Shown: positions 20,166 to 33,425, counted from the first letter of the stretch. The stretch: DNA of 64,000 bases from Anniella stebbinsi (GCA_029215795.1 JARDYH010000002.1:15617001-15681000); one strand, 5' to 3'. The notes: generated from the letters alone by a model not told the origin. A program made the numbers and translations.

Positions 20166-20229
20166 TGTGGAAGGTCTCCTGCTGTTCATAGACAGGACTG
20201 CAATCCAGCCGAGGTTCCCAATGGCAGAA

Positions 20230-20475
20230 AGGGGAGAAACTGTGAACTTTTCTACACAAGCCTTTTATTGTGCACTCGTGCTTGCTCGCTCGCTCGTGGT
20301 AGTTTGCGGATGCTTTCTATGACATCCTCCTCCAGGGCTTCCCTTGTGTTTTGCAACCATTATCACTTTATTTTTCCTAACAGGGAAAGACTGGTATTTT
20401 TTAGAAATGGCGGAATGAGAATCTCATGTAAATCTGCAATTGCGCTATACCACAGTGCCATCTAGTGGGTGTATA
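20230..20475. mobile_element. GGGCTTTTCTACAC family, partial
   Basis: AACTTTTCTACACAAGCC and CTATACCACAGTGCCATCTA are shared with the family; the right end is missing. Confidence 0.45.
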
Positions 20476-20769
20476 ATGAAACTCCTAGAAAGGCAGAGAT
20501 AGCAAATTCGGGGGGAGGGACATATGTAAAGGAGCTGATCTTGCAAAGAATCTGGAGCCAGAAGCCTCGGTAAAAGTACGGGAGAAAAGCTTCATACACA
20601 ACTGCCCTGAAAGACCATTTTATTTGATTACCCTGCACCACTTTCAACAAGATGATCCCCAACCCTCCAGAGCAGGTTTTTAGGGGGTTGTATGGGGAAG
20701 GAGGAATAGTTGAAAGTCTGCCTCCCCAAACTCCCTCACCAGGAGCATTCCATGAGCAGAGTTCCATAT

Positions 20770-21037
20770 TAAGGTGATCATATGGAAAAGAGAACAAGAC
20801 TCATGTATCTTTAACAGTTATATAGAAAGGGGAATTTCAATAGGTGCCATTTGTATGTATGGAGCACCTGGTGAAATTCCCTCTTCATCACAACAGTTAA
20901 AGCTGCAGGAGCCCTGCCCTCTTTAACTAGAGTGACCAGATATAAAAGAGGGCAGGGCTCCTGCAGCTGAAATTTCCTTTTCTATACAACTGTAAAAGTT
21001 ACAGGAGCCCTGCCCTCCTTTTCATATGGTCACCCTA
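20770..21037. mobile_element. hAT-like MITE, internally deleted
   Basis: Starts TAAGGTGATCATATG and ends CATATGGTCACCCTA; about 50 bases shorter than full copies, with part of the right arm missing near 20970. No clear target duplication. Confidence 0.7.
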
Positions 21038-21969
21038 TAATCCACACAGGTACGCTGGCTCCAAGGCACTGTCTTCTTTTTCATTTTCTTTCCCTACTTA
21101 ATTTCTAGTTCTTCATTAATATTGGGATTAAAAAAAATCCCCCTTCTGCTCCACCAAGAGTTTCCTTTCCCCCTTTAAGATCCTCACAATTATGAGTGTT
21201 GTAAGCAAACTTTGCAAACAATCCTGTAATTAGTGTAACACGAACAACGCTGTCGCTTTCTACTACATTGTAATTAGGTGGTGGTTGGTTTTCATTTAGG
21301 GAGAAGTGGGATTAACAGACTGTGAAATGCATTTTCTGGGATGTAATCATGGATTTCATCCATTCCGGGGGGGGGGGGGTGTGGCATCACATACTGTAGG
21401 ATGCTGCTGCAACTATTGGCCATGGCTAAGGCTGCAGTCCTATGCACCCTTCCTTGAAAATGAGCTCTATTGGACTCAGAACTCTCCTACACATGCAGGA
21501 GGCCTTGGCGGTGGAGTGGACTGTGAACAAAGTGAACCAGTGAACAAAGAAGTGGAATAGGCCCGGGCTCCCTCCACTGTGAGTTTTAAATGTTCTTTTC
21601 AGAGAATGTTTTGCATTGTTTTAAGGTGGGAGAACGTTCAGAAATGGTAAGGGCCATTTTATCACCACATGTGCTACATGCGTAGCTTGAGCCTTACTTC
21701 TGAGTTAGCAGGCATCGAATTGGGACCTTAAAGCAGTCTGTCTGTAAAAGGTCCCATTTAATGTAATGTGTGAAGAATGTTATTCGTAAGGGCGGTGTCC
21801 GCACAAGCTCTTGCACGTTATGCTTGCACTATCACTTGTGCAAGCGGTTGCACGACCACGTTTGCACAAATGTAACTTTAGTGGGATTCTCCTCTTGTAC
21901 ATAGTTTGGGACTTTGTTTCTGCTCCAGCTGTATCATTTGCGTTAGAGGAATGAATTGGTTGGATACTT

Positions 21970-22467
21970 AGTGGGAGGGTTTGGACGACATATTAGGCAA
22001 CGGAGGGGGGAATAGCACACTCACCGTGCATTATTTTCCTAGTGCCTGACACACAAAATGTTGCCCCTCCCCACCGTCACACTGCTGAAAGTCCCGGCAT
22101 TCTTCTGGGCTGCTGGTGCTCTTCCCTCCCTCCTCCCTCAGTCCTCCGGCCCTATCCCATCATGCACTTCAAGTTCTGCCGATGTATAGGAGCGCCTGGG
22201 GTTGTTTGGTCGCTCCTGCTGAGGAACTCTATGGCTGACTAGAATAGTACACAGAGAGAGGGGGGGTCCCGACACACAACATTTTAATCAATGGGTTTCA
22301 GGATAAGCAAGGGAGCAGCCCATTGTTTTTCCCCACTGTTGAATTCACCAAAATAGCGTACTGTCAGTTGTGTGTCCATTGTGTGTTGCCCCACACAGAA
22401 CACAATACAACTGATGGTTGATCCCACCCCCTCCCCCCGTTGATTATCATGTCATCCAAATCAAGCC
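21970..22467. mobile_element. Harbinger-like element, same family, inverted interior
   Basis: It begins near GGTTTGGACGACATATTAGG and ends ATGTCATCCAAATCAAGCC. Interior words GCAACGGAGG, TATCCCATCATGCACTTCA and ACTGTCAGTTGTG are shared. Target duplication not clear. Confidence 0.65.
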
Positions 22468-22534
22468 AGCATTTGTAGAAGCCAGCTGCCTGTAAGTACA
22501 ATTCAAAGACTTCACTTACAGGTAAAACGTTAGA

Positions 22535-22945
22535 CTAAGGGTATCATTAGACGGGAGGAAATCGTGTTTCCTTATCATCATTCTTGCTTCCTGTTGCACT
22601 TCTGTTATAGCAACAAAAAAAAATCACACGTGAGAGAAAAGGGAAGCAAGCTGCAACCACGTGGCCCATTCAGTGTAGTGGGACAAGTGCCCTCTAGTGG
22701 GTTGTTTTATTGCGAACCTTCTCTGCACACAACAGGAAATGCCGACCCATTTTGTTATAACTCAGAAGAGTCGCATTTTGTTTGGACTATATTACTACGA
22801 AAAAATGGCAGAAGGAGTGGGATACCAGCAGGAGGCGTGAAGGAGGCATGCAGGAGGCGGACGGCATCAGGAAAGGGACCCGCGAAAATCCGTGAGTGCC
22901 CAGTAATGAGTGTGCTATAAAACGCTCGTCTGATGAAGTTCTAAG
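22535..22945. mobile_element. MITE with TATCATTAGACG / CGTCTGATGA ends
   Basis: GGTATCATTAGACGGGAGG to AAACGCTCGTCTGATGAAG; the interior CGTGTTTCC, CACGTGGCCCATTCAGTG and GGAGGCGGACGGCATC matches 27140-27480. Confidence 0.6.
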
Positions 22946-22949
22946 AGGA

Positions 22950-23436
22950 GATCTACACTGCTGCATGAAACGTTTTAAAACTGAATTTACAAGGGTGTAA
23001 ATTACATCACTGTATTACATGTTAGGGCACACTACGGGTTAGCAACGTTTAAGTGCTTACTTTTTTCCGGTCTTGAAGTGTTTGCTGCAGTCACATCGAG
23101 TTGCTCTTCTTGCAACGTTTCTTCCGGAACTGTATAAAACCCACCCACTTCCTGAAAAGCAGTTCCTCCTTTCCGTAGCTGCCAATTCAGCTCTTAAAGC
23201 AAAAGCGCATGCTCTGATAATCCACAAATGAACTTTGCGATTACAGAACGGTAAGGTAGGGCACAACTCCTTTAAAAACAATGGGTTTTATAAGCAAAAG
23301 TACGTCTTAAATCTGTAAGACACATAGCAAAATGCAACTAATATAAAACTGTTCAGCATGTGCGTCATGTGCCCAAAAGAGTCTTCGCAACCCTTTTGTA
23401 ACGTTTTAAACCTACAGTGTAGATCGCCTCTAAGTT
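22950..23436. repeat. Inverted-end element, GAGGAGATCTACACTG ends
   Basis: GAGGAGATCTACACTGCTGC to TACAGTGTAGATCGCCTC with AAACGTTTTAAAAC-type sub-ends. About 490 bases, interior unrecognised. Confidence 0.5.
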
Positions 23437-23595
23437 TCTTTGTAAGCAAGCAAATTCCCGTGTTTCAGGGTAACTTTATAGGGGTTTCACCAGCAGATGG
23501 CATCCTACATCAGTAAAGATCTGTGTCTGATTGTAAAATATTTAATGAAATAATTTGACTAAAAAGGGAACACCTCAAGCCCATAAGATGTATAT

Positions 23596-23599
<4 letters not shown>

Positions 23600-23637
<38 letters not shown>
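23600..23637. repeat. (GT)n(AT)n microsatellite
   Basis: A GT run followed by a TA run. Confidence 0.9.
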
Positions 23638-23639
<2 letters not shown>

Positions 23640-23909
23640 CAGCTACCTGAAGAATCTTGTGCAATAGCTGCCTCCAAGCATGTCACAATGATAAAAGCCT
23701 GTTGGACGATTTTACATTATAAAGCCTTCGGAGAAAAGGCAGAAGTTGTGAAAAGAGCATTTTGCAAAAAAATTAAGGACTCAGGGCTACGGTTTCTGAC
23801 CGGAAAACTATTCCCCAGGGAACTAGTTGTGGTTGTTATCAGGATGTGTTCTCATATATGCCTTCAATCAGCAATAGTTTAACAGTATATTTCTTCGTTT
23901 CTGCACTCA

Positions 23910-24581
23910 GGGCTCCATCACACCTACTTTTTTCTCCTCTGGTTTGCCTCTGCGATTTCCACTTCCATTTCATTAGTGCATCAAGCTTATGGTCCCTTCC
24001 ACATGGGTTTGTGGTATCGCCACTGTACAAGTGAAACCTCTTTTTGCTTGTTCGCTCTCCCACTCCACCCTGCCCCACCCCACCCCTTCTCCTTCCCCCT
24101 CCATTTCATTAGTTGTGACATTGTGATTGACTTGGGAGCTTTCCCTTCCCCTTCGCTCTGGCTTTGTCTAGCATTTTACCGATTTAACAGTTCATCGCTT
24201 GGGTGCCGTTTCTGCGGGCAATGAGAGTGGGGTTGGAGCAGCAAAAGTCTGTTCAGCCAACTCAGCACAAGGCCATTTGTTCCACACAGCGTGCTGGAGG
24301 AGAACCGCCCCGCCCTCCTCCTTCATCACCAAGACCTCCCTTCAAAGCACACGCCCCCAACAAAGGACATAGCGTGAAGACGGCAATACACAGGGGCAGA
24401 AGGGCATTTTAATCCCATGTGGAGGAAATAAGCCAGACTTTCCCCACTCTAGGAAAAACGGAAAGTCGGGGGAAGAGGCAGAGTGACTGCAGGACAGGCA
24501 TGACGTCATGTGAGTGCCATGCTGCAAAACAGCAAAACATGTAAAACAAGAGTGCAATAAAATGCTGGTGTGATGGAGCCC
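23910..24581. mobile_element. PIF/Harbinger-like element, GGGCTCCATCACACC family
   Basis: GGGCTCCATCACACC to GGTGTGATGGAGCCC, flanked by TCA at 23907-23909 and 24582-24584. It contains GCATGACGTCATGTGAG at about 24498. Confidence 0.85.
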
Positions 24582-24646
24582 TCAGTCTCTCCTACAAAAG
24601 CAATAGAAAATTCAAATTCAAGTCCTGAAAACAAATTACTATTATT

Positions 24647-24818
24647 TAGGATGGCCATATGAAAAGGAGAACAGGGCTCCTGTGTCTTTAACAGTTGCAT
24701 GGAAAAGGGAATTTCAGCAGGTGTCATTTGTATACATGCATCATGAATTCCTTCTTCATCACAACAGTTAAAGCTGCAGGAGCCCTGCCTTCTTTCATAT
24801 CTGGTCAAGAGGGCAGGC
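24647..24818. mobile_element. hAT-like MITE, left half only
   Basis: Starts TAGGATGGCCATATG and stops near CATATCTGGTCAAGAGGGC, losing the right arm. Confidence 0.65.
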
Positions 24819-26050
24819 AAACATTTGTGTACTAGCAGAAATGCTTTTGCAGAGGGCAGGCCCAGCGAGTTGAATGGTCACCAGAAAACCCATGCCTTCC
24901 CTCCGTGTCGGGATTAGTCGCCGCCATCCCGCAGCAGAGAAAGCATGGCATTTTGTTCAATGCAGTGGCAACCTGGTGCTGTATAGGTAGCTCCCTAGGC
25001 TCAGTTGCATAATACTAATCTAGATCAGGCTGAGCCAGTCCTCTGTGTGCACTGTAAGGAACTCAAGTTTAATCACACGAGTGGGCAACTGGTAGCTCTC
25101 CAGATGTTTTGACCTACAACTTTCCATCAGCCCTTGCCAGCATAGCCGATGATGAGGGATTATGGGAGTTGTAGGCCAAAACATCAGGAGGGGCACTGCA
25201 CTTAGAGGGTGAATGAATACCCACCCCTCTTTGCCAAGTAGCAACCGGTCAATGGTGCATGAGTAACAACTTTATAGCTCCTCGTCTGTGTTGTCCAGTG
25301 GAGAGTCGGCAGGAGAATTTCCCCACTCATCACTTTCCTGGATTTATCTGTGATTAAATTCTTATCGATTGGACTGATGATGCGACAGGGAAAGTATAGA
25401 GCAGTTCTTTCCAGCAGATGTCCCTCTTGAGCTTCTTTATTGTTATGGCTGGTTTTAAGTGCAGTAATGCAGAGCTATAACTTTTGATAAAGGAAATCTT
25501 CCTCTAAAACATGAGCTAAAGTGCACTGTCCCAATAGAGAAGCCCTTCCAGTTTAAACTGTGCTACTGCCTGAGCGCAGAAGCAAACACTGAGCACAGTG
25601 CCCAAGTTGCTCAGAGTGGCTGGTTCTTTTAAAACATTCAGAAGATGAATATTCAGGCAATTTGAACACTTGAGCTGAAAAGTGCTTCCTAAATAATTAT
25701 AATTGTTTTCATTATTTTAGCACTTTGCACTGCACCATCTCTTACAATCATCAAATTGCAATCTTTGTATGAGAGTTAGTAGCTGTCCAAGAAGCATGCC
25801 CGATTGTAAGGGAACGTAAACTTTGCACTTATTCAGACAAGATTTGGCCAGGCACGTCCCTAATTCCAATTGTTTGGCTTTTATGAATGGTTCACCACTG
25901 GACCTAAATACTATGCCCCATCAATCAAATGTGTTTAATATTGCTTTTTCGCTTATCTAAACCTATGTAATCAATTTTTAAAAATACGAAAGTGGCTGTT
26001 AATTGGGAAATGCATTCACAATACTGAAACACATTTATATAATATCAATG
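24819..26050. other. Non-coding stretch
   Basis: Holds one palindromic repeat (25080-25200). The remainder shows no exon or known repeat. Confidence 0.5.
25080..25200. repeat. Squamate palindromic repeat
   Basis: CTCCAGATGTTTTGACCTAC to GTAGGCCAAAACATCAGGAG with inverted arms. Confidence 0.65.
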
Positions 26051-26052
26051 TG

Positions 26053-26604
26053 GGGGGAATCTACACTATAGGTTTGTTACGTTTTTAAAGGGTTCTGACT
26101 ACTCTTTGGGCCACATGACACACTTACTGTAACGTTTTAAACACGTGGTAAATTTTAACGATCTAATGTGTTTTGTTCTGTTTTTTAAATTGAAAAACAG
26201 TTGTAAATTGAATAATGTGTCTTTTCTTACCATCTTATAGTCTCTGCATTCAAACGTCTGATATCCAATCATGGAAGTGTGGAGGTGTGACATTAATTCC
26301 TGGCTGCCAAATGTTTTCTATTGCCGTAGGTGTCCCTCGCGGCTGCTGTAAGTGAATGAATGTTAGGGAAAGGAAGGGGGTTTAGGAGGAAGTGGGCATG
26401 TAATCTACGGTGAGAGGAAGGAACATAACATAAAGAAACAAAGAGAAGCGACAGTGAGACCCAACTATATGAAGAAAAGATGGTAAAACTTATTTACTAA
26501 GACGGAACTATAAGATAATGTGGCCTAAGACGTTTCAAAACAATGAAATTAAATACGTTAAAATCAACATTTTAAAATGTAACAAGCACATGTGTAGATT
26601 CCCC
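26053..26604. repeat. Inverted-end element, GGGGGAATCTACAC ends
   Basis: GGGGGAATCTACACTATAGG to CATGTGTAGATTCCCCC, flanked on each side by GTG. About 550 bases. Similar in layout to 22950-23436 with a different interior. Confidence 0.55.
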
Positions 26605-27029
26605 CGTGGTTTTCCCTCCAATAATTGACGAAAAGATACCATCCTATAATGATTTCTAAAATGTTATTTTCGCCTAACATAAAACAAGTATCCCATATTT
26701 TCTTCAGTCAAAGGGTCGGGGGAATAGAATTTAAGCCTTTCATTCCTTTGCTCAGTCAGGAAGTGACTGAGAGGGTTGGAATAAAATATTCAGCTACTGT
26801 TTGTCTAATCGAGGGCACTTAACTATTGCTATAGCTAACTATCTAACTTGCTGCAGTGAACTGGGCAACAGAGAACTGGATTTGATTGCTTTTGGTAGCC
26901 CTGTGTGGCCTTCAGGGTCCTGTTTGCTTGGAATGAGATGGAATTAGCCCTCCACATCAGGTAAGATTCTTGGTTGGCTGCCAAAAGCTGTTGAAGGCAG
27001 AGCCTGGAGAAAGACATATTTCTTTGCTT

Positions 27030-27545
27030 GTTTGTTTATTTCAAACACTTTCAATCCCGCCATTCCTCTGAGAGGGTCCAGGGCAGCTGATAGCAAATAC
27101 AGACATTACAAATATATAAACAGCAAACAAAGACAATGAGCATTGTCAGATGGGTGGGGGGAATCGTGTTTCCTACTGTCACTTCCCCCCTCTTCTGTCC
27201 CGCAATACTTCCTCCTTCTTTACAGGAAGAGGAAGTAAACAATGATCACGTGACCCATTCAGTGGGAGTTTTTATCCCGCTGCTTCTCTTGCACACAGCG
27301 GAAAATGGCGGGACGTTTCAGTACAGCTGAAAAAGTCAGATTTTCTGGGTCTTTTTTTGCGACGGGAAAACCAGCAGAAGGGCCAGGAGACACGCAGGAG
27401 GCAGACGGTGTTGTCAAAGGACCCGCGAAAAACTGTGAGTGGCCAGTAACAAGCTTGCAATAAAACACTCGTCTGATGACACACAATGAAAATATATAAA
27501 CAGCAAAATCAAGACTATAAAAATATATAAACAGACAACCAGCAA
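27030..27545 (-). mobile_element. LINE tail fragment interrupted by a MITE
   Basis: TTTCAATCCCGCCATTCCTC then an AT-rich run (27036-27135) resumes after 27480 with ATATATAAACAGCAAAATC-type sequence. A palindromic element at about 27140-27480 splits it. ACAATGAG on the left and ACAATGAA on the right are likely 8-bp target duplications. Confidence 0.45.
27140..27480. mobile_element. MITE with TGTCAGATG / CGTCTGATGACA ends
   Basis: TTGTCAGATGGGTGGGG to ACACTCGTCTGATGACAC; the interior GATCACGTGACCCATTCAGT and GCAGACGGTGTTGTC is collinear with 22535. It sits in a LINE tail with near-matching 8-base flanks. Confidence 0.65.
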
Positions 27546-27574
27546 ATGTGCAAAGAAAAGAAAAAAGAGCAGCA

Positions 27575-27613
27575 ATTATTATTATTATTATTAATAATAA
27601 TAATAATAATAAT
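27575..27613. repeat. (ATT)n(AAT)n microsatellite
   Basis: An ATT run followed by its reverse complement, so it is self-complementary. Confidence 0.9.
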
Positions 27614-28174
27614 GGGGGGAGACTAAAACAACTTATCAATAAAACTATAAGGAGAAGCATTTAAACACTTCAAAAACACAGAAAGTGCAAATGCCATTTC
27701 GGCATCCCACTGAATGGCCAGCACCTTGCTGAATTCCACTTTGATGTCTAAATATTAAAAGCATGGGAGCCTCTCTTAAGAGAGACATTGGCAAACCTCA
27801 GCAGCAATCAAGGGAAGGAAATCTAACTGATTTCTCCCAACAGCAGAAGTCCCAGAGGCTGATTTGCTTCTGTATAGTTGACAGTCTTTCTTCAGCAAAC
27901 CTGTACTCACGGTAATGTACAGTGCATTACAAAAACAAAACACACTCTGAAATGAATAAACATTAAAAACAAAGTGGAAAGCAGAAAGACAGTAGCAATT
28001 GAAATCAAATCACTGTCTTACCTTGCCATGTAAGGAGTTTTGATTTGTTTGAGTTTTAAAAAATAATGGGAAGCATTCAAACATACAACAAAGAACAGTG
28101 GTGTAAAGTGGCGCTGACCAGGATTTGGCCACCTCTTTCTGCATAATATGTAGATCAGCTGGTAACATCTCAAC

Positions 28175-28482
28175 TAGGGTGACCATATGGAAAGGAGGAC
28201 AGGGCTCCTGTATCTTTAACAGTTGTGGAGAAAAGGGGATTTCAGCAGGTGTCATTTGTATGCATGCAGCACCTGGAGAAATCCCTCTTCATCGCAACAG
28301 TTAAAGCTGCAGGTGCCCTCAGATACAAAAGAGGGCAGGGCCCCTGCAGCTTTAACTGTTATGATGAAGAGGGAATTTCACCAGGTGCTGCATGCATACA
28401 AATAACACCTGCTGACATTCCCTTTTCTATGCAACTGTTAAAGATACAGGCGTCCTGTCCTCCTTTTCATATGGTCACCATA
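28175..28482. mobile_element. hAT-like MITE, TAGGGTGACC family
   Basis: TAGGGTGACCATATGG to CATATGGTCACCATA with both arms present. Flanks do not show a duplication. Confidence 0.8.
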
Positions 28483-30604
28483 CTTCACTGTGATTGTCAC
28501 TAACTATATATATGAAACTTTCCACAGACTGACTAGAATTTCAGCTCGCTTAAGTCAGTAAGAAGAGTTATAAGCCTAATATTGCTATAGCCTCCAAGCA
28601 ATGTTTGGGGATTGTATTGCTTTTTCACTGAGAGAGAAAAAAATGCTGAATATATTTTCAGGATATCTTCTTCTGGTGTATATTAATGGCTGACTGATTC
28701 ATGGAAATAATATTACTTTAAACTGAGATGGATTACCAGCCAAGTCCTAGGAAAAAGCCTACACTTCACAACTTGGAGACTTAGTTTTCTATTTTGTGAG
28801 AAATAACAGAGGTGTGGAAACCCAAGCAGTATTTTAATAATTTAAATTTTCTTGTGCTGGTTTTTATTCTGTCAGTGGGTGAAGTTTCACTAAAGAAAAC
28901 AACAATAACAACAACAACACACTAAGGGCACAATCCTATCTAGATATTTGGCAGCTTCCGAACTCAGAGGCTGCTGAGCATCTAATGCAGGGCAGGAGGT
29001 GAGGTGCGGCTCCACATTTCAGTCGCTCTGCATTTCTGCTAGATGGGCAATTTCGACCATCTAGCTGCAGTGCATGGAGGGGGAGGGAAAGAGGCTGGGG
29101 CAGCCCTAGGAAACAGCATAATGCAGCCACCCTGATCTCCTCCCCTCTCCACCCCTGGGAATGCCCCTTTCCCCCATCTCTGAGCTCCATTTTCTGAGCA
29201 TGGAGCAGAAGCCGGCATGGTTCTCTCTGTGCCAGCTATGAGGGGATGGTGAGGGAACACGGTTGCCTGGCTCCAGGCCCAGAGCCAGGAAACAGAACTA
29301 TCATAGTGTCTGGGGGGGGGGGGGGGGGCATTCTAGGGACCATAGAGTTTTTCAAATTCCCTCTTCTGAGGCCGTAGAAACTCCTACAACCTCAGGATGG
29401 AGACTCTGATTTCTGCTCCATATGTGGCAGAGCATTTGCTATTTGGAGCACTCTTCATCAGTGTTCTCCTTCAAAGGGCATGAGATTGTGCCTGACGTGT
29501 TGTTTTTTAAAAATTAGGGTTGTGCCAAAACCAGCGGGGAGGTTGTTTTAAGGGGGGGAAGCCTTTGTAAAAGGCGCTGCCCCAATTCATAATTTGCGGG
29601 GAGACTGAAATGTAGCAAAAATGTTCGTCAATTCAGAGTGAGGGCAACAAGCATTACCATCATTCTGTTTTGGCTTTGTGACATCACTGTATAACCAAAT
29701 CTGATTGGCTCCATGGTGTTGTCAAGAAGTCTATTAAAAGGGAAGACTATGCTTTCTGCCATTGCTAGTTTGTATTGACATCATGGCACTCAGACAAACA
29801 TAATTGGTTACATGGTGACCATATATAGTTTATGAATGATCACTGATTGGCAAGGATCACCTTACTAAGAAGCCATCTTTTAAAAATTAGCAAAAGGAAA
29901 TGGTACGATAACTGCAAATTGGGGAAAGAGACAACTGTGATCAGGCACCGAAAGACAATGTGCAAAATAGGAAAACCACCATGGGGTCCATGAAACTTTT
30001 CTACCCCCTGAATCTCCTTTCATCCCCAAAATTTGCATTGACAAATTTTGCTGCAGCCCTACACACTATGGACTATGTGCACACATGTATGTCCATTGCC
30101 TGATGAATGCAGCATCAAGTAGTGGCTTTCAGCAATGAACATGTTGTTAGTGAGCAGAGAACTTGAATATTGCCTCAAATACAATACTGTTCAATGGGGT
30201 CAATTTACACATTCAGCTATTGAGCCATCCAGTAATTCATGCACATGTCTGAACTTGTTTGAAATCTTAACTACTTTTCAGCTATACTGTTCAAGATTGT
30301 CTCTTTCCTGAGCAGTGGGATGTTCAATTCAGCCTTTACATTAGATAAGCTTCCTTTACAGGAGAGAGGCCTGGGGATTTCGGTGTCTTTTTGATACTCT
30401 TATCACTGGAATAGGGAGTATAGTTTGACTGTCTCTTCCTTGAGGGCTTTGAATGATTTTGGAGGGTGTTCAAATGGTTTCCCCCCACTAAGGTATCACG
30501 TGAAAAGTCCACAATATGTAGATAATGCTTTTGCAATTGAATTTTATTTAACTTTGCTCATAGGCCTTAGAATTAATAAACAGAGGTTTCCTTTTTGAGC
30601 CACA
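28483..30604. other. Non-coding stretch
   Basis: No exon or named repeat seen. A GC-richer block at 28980-29330 with the poly(G) tract stands out, but its frames do not look protein-like. Confidence 0.5.
29312..29328 (+). repeat. Poly(G) tract
   Basis: A run of 17 G, able to form a quadruplex and likely length-variable. Confidence 0.9.
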
Positions 30605-30681
30605 GAAGTGTCCTTTAGATGTGTTGGACTACAACCTCTATCATCCCCAGCCAGTATGAGCATACTGGTTAGGGATTGTAG
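30605..30681. repeat. Squamate palindromic repeat, split by a hAT-like MITE
   Basis: TTTAGATGTGTTGGACTACA to TAGGGATTGTAG; the other arm (CATCAGGAGGCC) continues after 31006. Confidence 0.55.
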
Positions 30682-31006
30682 TAGGGTGACCATATGAAAA
30701 GGAGGACAGGGCTCCTGTATCTTTAACAGTTGTATAGAAAAGGGAAATTCAGCAGGCGTCATTTGTATGCATGCAGCACCTGAAGAAATCCGCTGTAGTG
30801 TTAATCACAACCGTGAAGACTGCAGGACCTATACTAGAGTGACCAGCTACAAAAGAGGGCAGGGCTCCTGCAGCTTTAACTCTTGTGATGAAGAGGGAAT
30901 TTCATGAGGTGCCGCATGCATACAAATGATGTCTGCTGAAATTCCCTTTTCTATACAACTGTTAAAGATACAGGAGCCCCGTCCTCCTTTTCATATAGTC
31001 ACCCTA
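30682..31006. mobile_element. hAT-like MITE with perfect 8-bp target duplication
   Basis: TAGGGTGACCATATG to TATAGTCACCCTA. GATTGTAG occurs exactly at 30674-30681 and 31007-31014. It sits inside a copy of the palindromic TGTTGGACTACAAC repeat. Confidence 0.9.
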
Positions 31007-31724
31007 GATTGTAGCCAAAGACATCAGGAGGCCACTCCATTGGGGAGAGCCAATTTAGAGTTTGCTAGGCCCTCGGGTGGCTACTTATGGATCACCAAAA
31101 ATGAGGACAAAGTTGTATCAAAATTGCTTCCAATTTATAGGTAGCGATGCAAAATTAATTTAAATAAAAATTCAGTTCATCTCAGAATAGTGTGGAAGAC
31201 TATGACAGGTAAGCTGTGAGCCTGCTCAGTCTGCTAACTGTAGACAGGAAATTTCAAGGGCCCTATGCTCCTTCTTTATGGTATTTTAAGGTGGACTTGG
31301 ACAGGATAGCCCTTCAAATAAAGGACTGTCCTCTGTAAAGTAGGACCTATGCTCACCTTAGGCCTTGTTGACATGTGAGCAACTGAGACAATGGAAGACT
31401 GCTAAATTTAACTGCCAAAGTTACAAAGGTCAAATGCCACTCTTGGTGTCATTTCTGCTGGGGAGATGACCCTCCAAAAGCTTCAGGTGAATAGCATGTT
31501 GCCCAAGGAAGATTCTGGGACTAGACACCCCACCTAGTCCCAGCCCTGGCTGAGAAAGTTGCTCTGCTGGGGCCTGGGGAGTGTTCGCCATTACTGCTGC
31601 CATCTTTGCCCTCACCCAGATTCTTGGAGGGCAGGGGATGGGAGTCACAGTGGCAGCAGAGATGATTTGCAAACACCCTCAGAGCTTTTTGTGTGTGGGG
31701 TGGGGTGGGGGCTGATATTATAGC

Positions 31725-31965
31725 CCAGTCTGCATGATCAAAACAAGCCACCATGGCTTATTTAAGCCACCATGACTTGTTTAATTTGGTGGCACATACC
31801 AGAATGTGTTGGGTGCCATTAGCCTAATTACCCACCCAGGGCCAGCTTGATTTGTCATATGAACCCAAGAAGCATAGCTAGTTTGAGCGGGAAACAGCCC
31901 TCAAATAACCCATGTCCTGTTATTTAAACCATGATGGCTTGTTTGATCATGTGAACTGGCCCAAA
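31725..31965. repeat. Palindromic repeat, ATGATCAAAACAAGCC / GGCTTGTTTGATCAT
   Basis: GCATGATCAAAACAAGCCAC and GGCTTGTTTGATCATG are inverted, with AAGCCACCATGGCTT words between them. Confidence 0.55.
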
Positions 31966-33425
31966 GACTTGCAAAAAGCTCGAGCTTTTGCAAATGTTCA
32001 CTCTGAGTGCTTACCAACTCTCAGCCCCTATCAGGGACAATAGTGAGAGGCTGTCGTTGCCTGTCTTTGATATGTGGTTGTTGAACCACCTAGTCTGCTT
32101 GGCAACGGATCCTCATGGGGCCTCTGACAAAGCCACGCAAAGACTGCCAGATCTTGGGGGAAACATCCTTTTGTCCTTTCCCCATTCTTTCTCAGCATCC
32201 TTGTGTACATGGTCTGTGTCTATTATGGATCTGCTTTCATGCATTCTTTTTACTTCTATAGTGAAGCAGCAGTTAAGGTCTGACAAGGCTAGTATGAGGG
32301 GAATTTCCAGGCAACAGAGTGAAAGCAAGCGATGGAAGGATGGTGGTACAACTTTGCCTCAATCCTGATTGGACGAGCTTCCTGTTACTATTAGACACGT
32401 GTTCCCCTTTTCCATAATAAAGCAAACAAAAGTGGATTTTTGTTCTCTCCTGAAGAGCTTGCTAAGGTTGCTTGACAGAACGCTGAGTCAGTGATTATGA
32501 CGCTAGTGCAATGTGAAAACATTAACAGGAAAGCAACACAGGTTAAATGGGATAAAGCCAAGTGGGATTCTTTTATTTTTTAAAAAATCTCGGTTACGGT
32601 GTATTTCTAAAATGAAATTGGGCCTCCTGCTTTTAAAACCCAGCAGTGTGGGGGGGGGGGGAACCACTTATAAAACAGAAACACATAAATATGGGCAGGG
32701 GGCGAGGGGGGATAAAATAAAATCAGACAGATTGAATGTACATACAAGTGTTGCTCAGAAATGGTTGCATGGCAACGGGAGGGGGGAGCATCGCCATGAC
32801 AACAGTGAGAAGCAACTGCTGTAGTGGTAAGGGAGAGGAAATTTAAATGTTCATAAGAGCACATGGTAGAGTCCTCTCATGGCGTAGCTTAGCCTTCTTC
32901 CTGGCATCTTGGGTTTTCTGTGTTTAGGGAGATCTTGAAGCGGGAACTCTTTCGGACAAGTAATCCTCGTCCTGTATTCTGAGATGGGATAGGCAAACAT
33001 GGTTTGGGGAAATATGCAGCATGCATGCTTGAAAAGTTTGAATCACCTGCAATTATGAAGCAGGTAAAGTTTGAAAGGGAGGCAGTTCGTTGAATGACCC
33101 TCTGTGCCAAACTGCTGAATGTGTCCTCATACCTCAAAATTACAATAATTGTAGTAGTGAAAGCAATGCCTTGCAGCTTTCAAGCTGCAAGGGTGGGGCA
33201 AGATACCTATTAAGAAAAGCCAAATTCTGCAGTCTGACTGAAAAGTATATGTTTTACTAAACTATGCATAGAAAAGCAATTATTTTTAAGTCAATATTGA
33301 TCCCATTAAAAAAAAAACATTGGTTCTAGCAGCAGGGATGGATGGTCCCACTATGCCAGGTAGCTGTTACACCAGGCAAATAAATGAGGGTTCGAGAGTC
33401 AATGGGGCTAGCAGTGATTACTGGA
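31966..33425. other. Non-coding stretch
   Basis: A 126-codon frame at 31988-32368 resembles no family and has no codon pattern or flanking splice sites I would trust. Nothing else recognised. Confidence 0.45.

Noticed and set aside
27259..27660. 133-codon minus-strand frame with leucine and isoleucine runs
   Set aside because: The hydrophobic runs are translations of the (ATT)n microsatellite; the rest is a MITE.
31988..32368. 126-codon + strand frame
   Set aside because: No family resemblance, no flanking splice logic and a composition like random AT-rich DNA; kept only as an unassigned stretch.
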